In this document: positions 60,934 through 64,000 of the stretch, piece by piece
Numbering within the stretch: position 1 is the stretch's first letter
How the letters are laid out: every line of letters begins with the position of its first letter
Assembly (NCBI RefSeq): GCF_900086705.1
Contig: NZ_LT575483.1
Coordinates: 2,325,894 to 2,389,893 of the forward strand
Length of the DNA stretch: 64,000 bases
Reading direction: 5' to 3'
From: Massilibacillus massiliensis
GTDB lineage: Bacteria; Bacillota; Negativicutes; FLKF01
Translations under genes and position numbers: made by a program
Notes under the pieces: generated by a model
Databases searched by the model: none
The model's input: the letters and a program-made list of their open reading frames with translations, nothing else
What the model was told of the DNA's origin: nothing

Positions 60934-62205
60934 ATGCTTGATATCAAATTTGTCAGAGATAATCCAGAAAAAGTACAAGAAGCCCTTAAAAATCGTGGCA
61001 GTTCCATGACTTTGGACGGTTTTTTGGATTTAGAAAAAGAACGTCGTCAAATCCTCGGTGAAGTAGAAGCTTTAAAAAGTAAACGCAACACTGTTTCACA
61101 ACAAATCAGTGTGATGAAAAAAAATAAAGAAAATGCAGATGATCTCGTGCTTCAAATGCGTCAAGTTGGTGAAGAGATCAGTAAACTTGATACTCGGTTA
61201 AAGGAAGTAGAGACATCTTTGAAAGATATCCTGCTTAGCATTCCAAATGTACCAAATGAAGTAGTTCCTGTTGGTAAAGATGAAAATGATAATCCAGAAA
61301 TTCGTCGTTGGGGCGAGTATCCTAAATTTGATTTTGAACCTAAAGCGCATTGGGATATTGGAGAAGGTTTGGGGATCTTGGATCCGGAACGTGCGGCAAA
61401 AGTAACGGGGGCACGTTTTACCTTTTACAAAGGCTTGGGCGCACGACTCGAACGTGCTGTCATAAACTTTATGCTAGATTTACATACTGGTGAGCATGGT
61501 TATACAGAAATGCTTACACCATTTATGGCCAATAAAGAAAGTATGACTGGGACTGGTCAATTACCTAAGTTTGCAGAAGATATGTTTAAGCTGGAAGGTC
61601 TTGACTATTATTTGATTCCAACGGCAGAGGTGCCGGTAACCAATTATTATCGTAGTGAAATTCTTGATGGCAAAGATTTACCGAAATATTATAGCGCTTA
61701 TAGTGCTTGCTTTAGAGCAGAAGCTGGTTCAGCAGGACGTGACACGCGTGGTCTCATCCGCCAGCATCAGTTTAATAAAGTAGAACTCGTAAAATTTGTA
61801 AAACCGGAAGATTCCTATGATGAATTAGAAAAATTAACAAATAATGCTGAACGAGTGTTGCAATTATTAAATATACCTTATCGTGTAATTCTTCTTTGTA
61901 CAGGCGATATGGGCTTTAGTTCAGCGAAAACATATGATATTGAAGTATGGCTTCCAAGCTTTAACATGTATCGTGAAATTTCTTCTTGTTCAAATTTTGA
62001 GGACTATCAAGCGCGTCGCGCTGATATTAAGTTCCGCCGCGAAGCAAAGGCGAAACCAGAGTATGTACACACATTAAATGGTTCAGGACTTGCAATCGGT
62101 CGTACGGTTGCGGCTATTTTAGAAAATTATCAGCAAGAAGATGGATCTGTTGTGATTCCAGAGGTTTTACGTCCGTATATGGGAACGGATAGAATAAAAG
62201 CGTAA
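60934..62205 (+). CDS. serS: Seryl-tRNA synthetase
   Basis: 423 residues from ATG 60934, GGAGG upstream; a longer in-frame form would begin on the promoter and is rejected. N-terminal coiled-coil arm (about 28-105), then the class II core with motif 2 [21 protein letters not shown] and motif 3 [18 protein letters not shown]. Charges tRNA-Ser. Normal length. Confidence 0.96.
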   Translation: MLDIKFVRDNPEKVQEALKNRGSSMTLDGFLDLEKERRQILGEVEALKSKRNTVSQQISVMKKNKENADDLVLQMRQVGEEISKLDTRLKEVETSLKDILLSIPNVPNEVVPVGKDENDNPEIRRWGEYPKFDFEPKAHWDIGEGLGILDPERAAKVTGARFTFYKGLGARLERAVINFMLDLHTGEHGYTEMLTPFMANKESMTGTGQLPKFAEDMFKLEGLDYYLIPTAEVPVTNYYRSEILDGKDLPKYYSAYSACFRAEAGSAGRDTRGLIRQHQFNKVELVKFVKPEDSYDELEKLTNNAERVLQLLNIPYRVILLCTGDMGFSSAKTYDIEVWLPSFNMYREISSCSNFEDYQARRADIKFRREAKAKPEYVHTLNGSGLAIGRTVAAILENYQQEDGSVVIPEVLRPYMGTDRIKA

Positions 62206-62251
62206 AGGTTCTTTTTGCTTGAATTTTGGTGGTGTAGAGGAGTTAGCGTGT

Positions 62252-62512
62252 ATGTCTTATATTTACAAAACACAAGGCACTTGTGCAAAACAAATTACTG
62301 TGGAACTGGACGGGAATATCATAAAAAAAGTGGAATTCGTTGGTGGTTGTAACGGTAATTTAAATGGTATTTCTAGTTTGGTTGTGGGTATGCCTATAGA
62401 GCAAGTCATTGAGAGGTTTTCTGGAACAACTTGCGGTCCGCGAAATACTTCTTGTCCGGATCAATTATCTGTGGCATTGAAAGAAGCTTTTGCATCAAGT
62501 AAAACGAAATAA
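62252..62512 (+). CDS. TSCPD-domain protein
   Basis: 86 residues from ATG 62252. VEFVGGCNGNLNGISSLVVGM and the ending TTCGPRNTSCPDQLSVAL match the small TSCPD (TIGR03905) family, related to a C-terminal domain of adenosylcobalamin-dependent ribonucleotide reductases. The cysteines may bind metal. Role as a stand-alone protein is unknown. Confidence 0.8.
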   Translation: MSYIYKTQGTCAKQITVELDGNIIKKVEFVGGCNGNLNGISSLVVGMPIEQVIERFSGTTCGPRNTSCPDQLSVALKEAFASSKTK

Positions 62513-62526
62513 CGGCAAGGTAGTAG

Positions 62527-62565
62527 AAACAGGATTGTGCATGTTATGCCAATCCTGTTTTTTAT
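62527..62565 (+). terminator. Intrinsic terminator
   Basis: AAACAGGATTG pairs with CAATCCTGTTT, an inner GCAT/ATGC helix extends it, and a T tract follows. Ends the serS-TSCPD transcript. Confidence 0.85.
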
Positions 62566-62696
62566 TGCGAAAAATTGTGCTGATATCTATATCCTCTATT
62601 CTCAAATAAAATAAAGACTACATCTGTAAATTATAAAATAAGATGAATATAACAGAGGCTTTTATCGTATAGATGGATGGATAAGTAGGTGAGAAA

Positions 62697-62915
62697 ATGA
62701 CTTTAGATCAAATTCTGCGTGGACAATATGCGAATATTATGGCGATTCCTAATGAACAAATAAGAGCACAAGCTATACGTTTTGGGATCTCGTATGGATG
62801 TAAAGTCCGGTGTATAGAAAAAATTACAGGTGGACCAATCGTGCTTACGAGAGGAAAGCAGGAAATTGCTATAGGTAGAGAATTGGCGCAACGCATTCAG
62901 ATTGAACTTGTGTAA
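62697..62915 (+). CDS. feoA: FeoA-family ferrous iron transport protein
   Basis: 72 residues with the SH3-like FeoA core: AQAIRFGISYGCKVRCIEKITGGPIVLTRGKQEIAIGRELAQRI. Small cytoplasmic partner of FeoB, encoded 28 bases downstream. Confidence 0.85.
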   Translation: MTLDQILRGQYANIMAIPNEQIRAQAIRFGISYGCKVRCIEKITGGPIVLTRGKQEIAIGRELAQRIQIELV

Positions 62916-62943
62916 TTTTACTAAGTGACGAAGAGGTGAGTAA

Positions 62944-64000
62944 ATGAACTGCAGTGCACTTGGTAATGTAAAATTATCTAAAAATGATAAAAAAATCGTT
63001 TTAACCGGTAATCCGAATGTTGGCAAATCTGTACTTTTTAATTTATTGACGGGAATTTATGCTGAAGTATCCAATTTTCCGGGAACGACGGTTGATCTTT
63101 CGTATGGTAGATTTGGAGATGCTCTTATTGTTGATACACCTGGTGTTTATGGAATTTCATCTTTTAATGACGAAGAAAGAGTTGCACGAGATGTGATTTT
63201 ATCGGCTGACGTTATTATAAATGTTGTGGATGCAGTGCATTTAGAACGGGATTTATTCTTAACGATGCAGGTAATTCAAACAGGAATTCCAACATTGGTC
63301 GTTCTTAATATGATGGATGATGTAAAAGCGCAAGGCATTAAAATTCATGTTACAGCACTTGAAGAAAAGTTGGGTGTACCTATCATACCTGCTGTTGCGA
63401 TAAAAGGTGAGGGGATTTCACAGATAAAAGCAAGCTTATATCAAGCGAGAATCGGGAATGAAATTCCGGAAATTCAGGCAGAAGTGGAACCTTTTATTAC
63501 GCATAAGTGTACAAAAGCTGAGGCGCTTTTAATTGCGGAGGGAGATCTTCATATTGCGCGGAATCATCGGGTGAAGCCTGGTGAAAAACGTGAATCTATT
63601 TATCAGGCACGGCGTCAAGCGGTAGACCAATTGGTACAAGAGGTGGTTCGTTATGCTAAACATGAAATGCGGTTTTCTGTAAAAGTAGGCAGAGCTATGT
63701 TACGGCCTTTGAGTGGCAGTCTGATTTTAATCTTTGTATTGGTTATCATGTACTATATGATTGGTGTCTTTGTTGCGCAAGATGTTGCTGAGATTACGGA
63801 AGAACGTATGATGCGAGGTGTATATGAGCCTTTTATTCGCAATGTTGTTTGCGATTTTATTTCGGAAGAATCCGTTGTGGGGAAATATTTGATTGGTGAA
63901 TTTGGCATTTTGACGATGACGGTTAGCTATGTATTTGGGCTGCTTTTGCCGCTCGTTTTAGGATTTTACTTCGTTTTATCCGTTATGGAAGACTCAGGAT
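62944..64000 (+). CDS. feoB: FeoB ferrous iron transporter (cut by window edge)
   Basis: 352 residues present, open at the right edge. G-protein domain with G1 GNPNVGKS, G2 region NFPGTT, G3 DTPGVYGI and G4 NMMD, a helical linker, and two membrane segments so far (about 258-280 and 318-345). FeoB imports Fe(II), the main iron form under anaerobic conditions. Follows feoA in the usual operon. Confidence 0.93.
   Translation, partial: MNCSALGNVKLSKNDKKIVLTGNPNVGKSVLFNLLTGIYAEVSNFPGTTVDLSYGRFGDALIVDTPGVYGISSFNDEERVARDVILSADVIINVVDAVHLERDLFLTMQVIQTGIPTLVVLNMMDDVKAQGIKIHVTALEEKLGVPIIPAVAIKGEGISQIKASLYQARIGNEIPEIQAEVEPFITHKCTKAEALLIAEGDLHIARNHRVKPGEKRESIYQARRQAVDQLVQEVVRYAKHEMRFSVKVGRAMLRPLSGSLILIFVLVIMYYMIGVFVAQDVAEITEERMMRGVYEPFIRNVVCDFISEESVVGKYLIGEFGILTMTVSYVFGLLLPLVLGFYFVLSVMEDSG

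Noticed and set aside
1-64000. CRISPR array, rRNA operon, complete insertion sequence or replication origin
   Set aside because: No regularly spaced repeats, rRNA sequence, transposase or DnaA-box cluster was seen.

Overview
This looks like a chromosomal segment of a low-GC, anaerobic, endospore-forming Firmicute. Spore genes include cotJABC, an alpha/beta SASP, a SpoVD-type PBP, a Spo0E-like phosphatase and a YjcZ-like peptide. Anaerobic markers include the hydrogenase maturase HydE, FeoAB and the nicotinate-fermentation genes. A spore-forming member of the Negativicutes is my best guess, but no rRNA is present to prove it.

Layout. 1-2300: prophage-like remnant (amidase, two overlapping coiled-coil genes, a small repressor with a divergent early gene) ending beside a tRNA-Thr. 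2400-4650: HTH-methyltransferase fusion, MarR regulator and divergent cyclase-family hydrolase. 4790-14710: polyol operon with a canonical sigma-54 promoter, a LevR-type PTS-controlled activator, galactitol-family IIA/IIB/IIC, two zinc polyol dehydrogenases, a split transketolase and RpiB; together these suggest pentitol use feeding the pentose-phosphate pathway. 14800-36130: mostly housekeeping, sensing and sporulation genes (diguanylate cyclase, candidate structured RNA, endonuclease IV, S-box riboswitch with metA, HydE, H-NOX chemoreceptor, MgsA, AcoR-like regulator, TrmB, cysteine desulfidase, FtsW-like protein, cotJABC).

36200-54190 is the highlight: a nicotinate (pyridine) fermentation locus. 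Operon A holds a three-subunit molybdenum hydroxylase, an HD protein and a MocA-like cytidylyltransferase. A LysR regulator separates it from operon B, which holds enamidase, an AA_synth-family protein, two MFS carriers, an SLC13 carrier, 2-(hydroxymethyl)glutarate dehydrogenase, a split XdhC, 6-hydroxynicotinate reductase, an ApbE-like UPF0280 protein and a soluble chemoreceptor. Both operons start with near-duplicate promoter and leader modules: the same AT-rich box exactly 41 bases before TATAAT, then the same hairpin followed by a T-rich tract. This points to joint control by the LysR protein and possibly by attenuation. The later enzymes of the Eubacterium barkeri route (dehydratase, mutase, isomerase, dimethylmaleate hydratase, lyase) are not in the window.

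54300-64000: an unusual Rossmann-chemoreceptor fusion, an Lrp regulator, SpoVD, SASP, Spo0E-like protein, alanine racemase, a YkvI-like membrane protein, SerS, a TSCPD protein, FeoA and a FeoB cut by the right edge. A small repeat family with inverted-repeat ends (3348, 16029, 29066 and 29329) sits at gene 3' ends and in one place has been duplicated together with a terminator.
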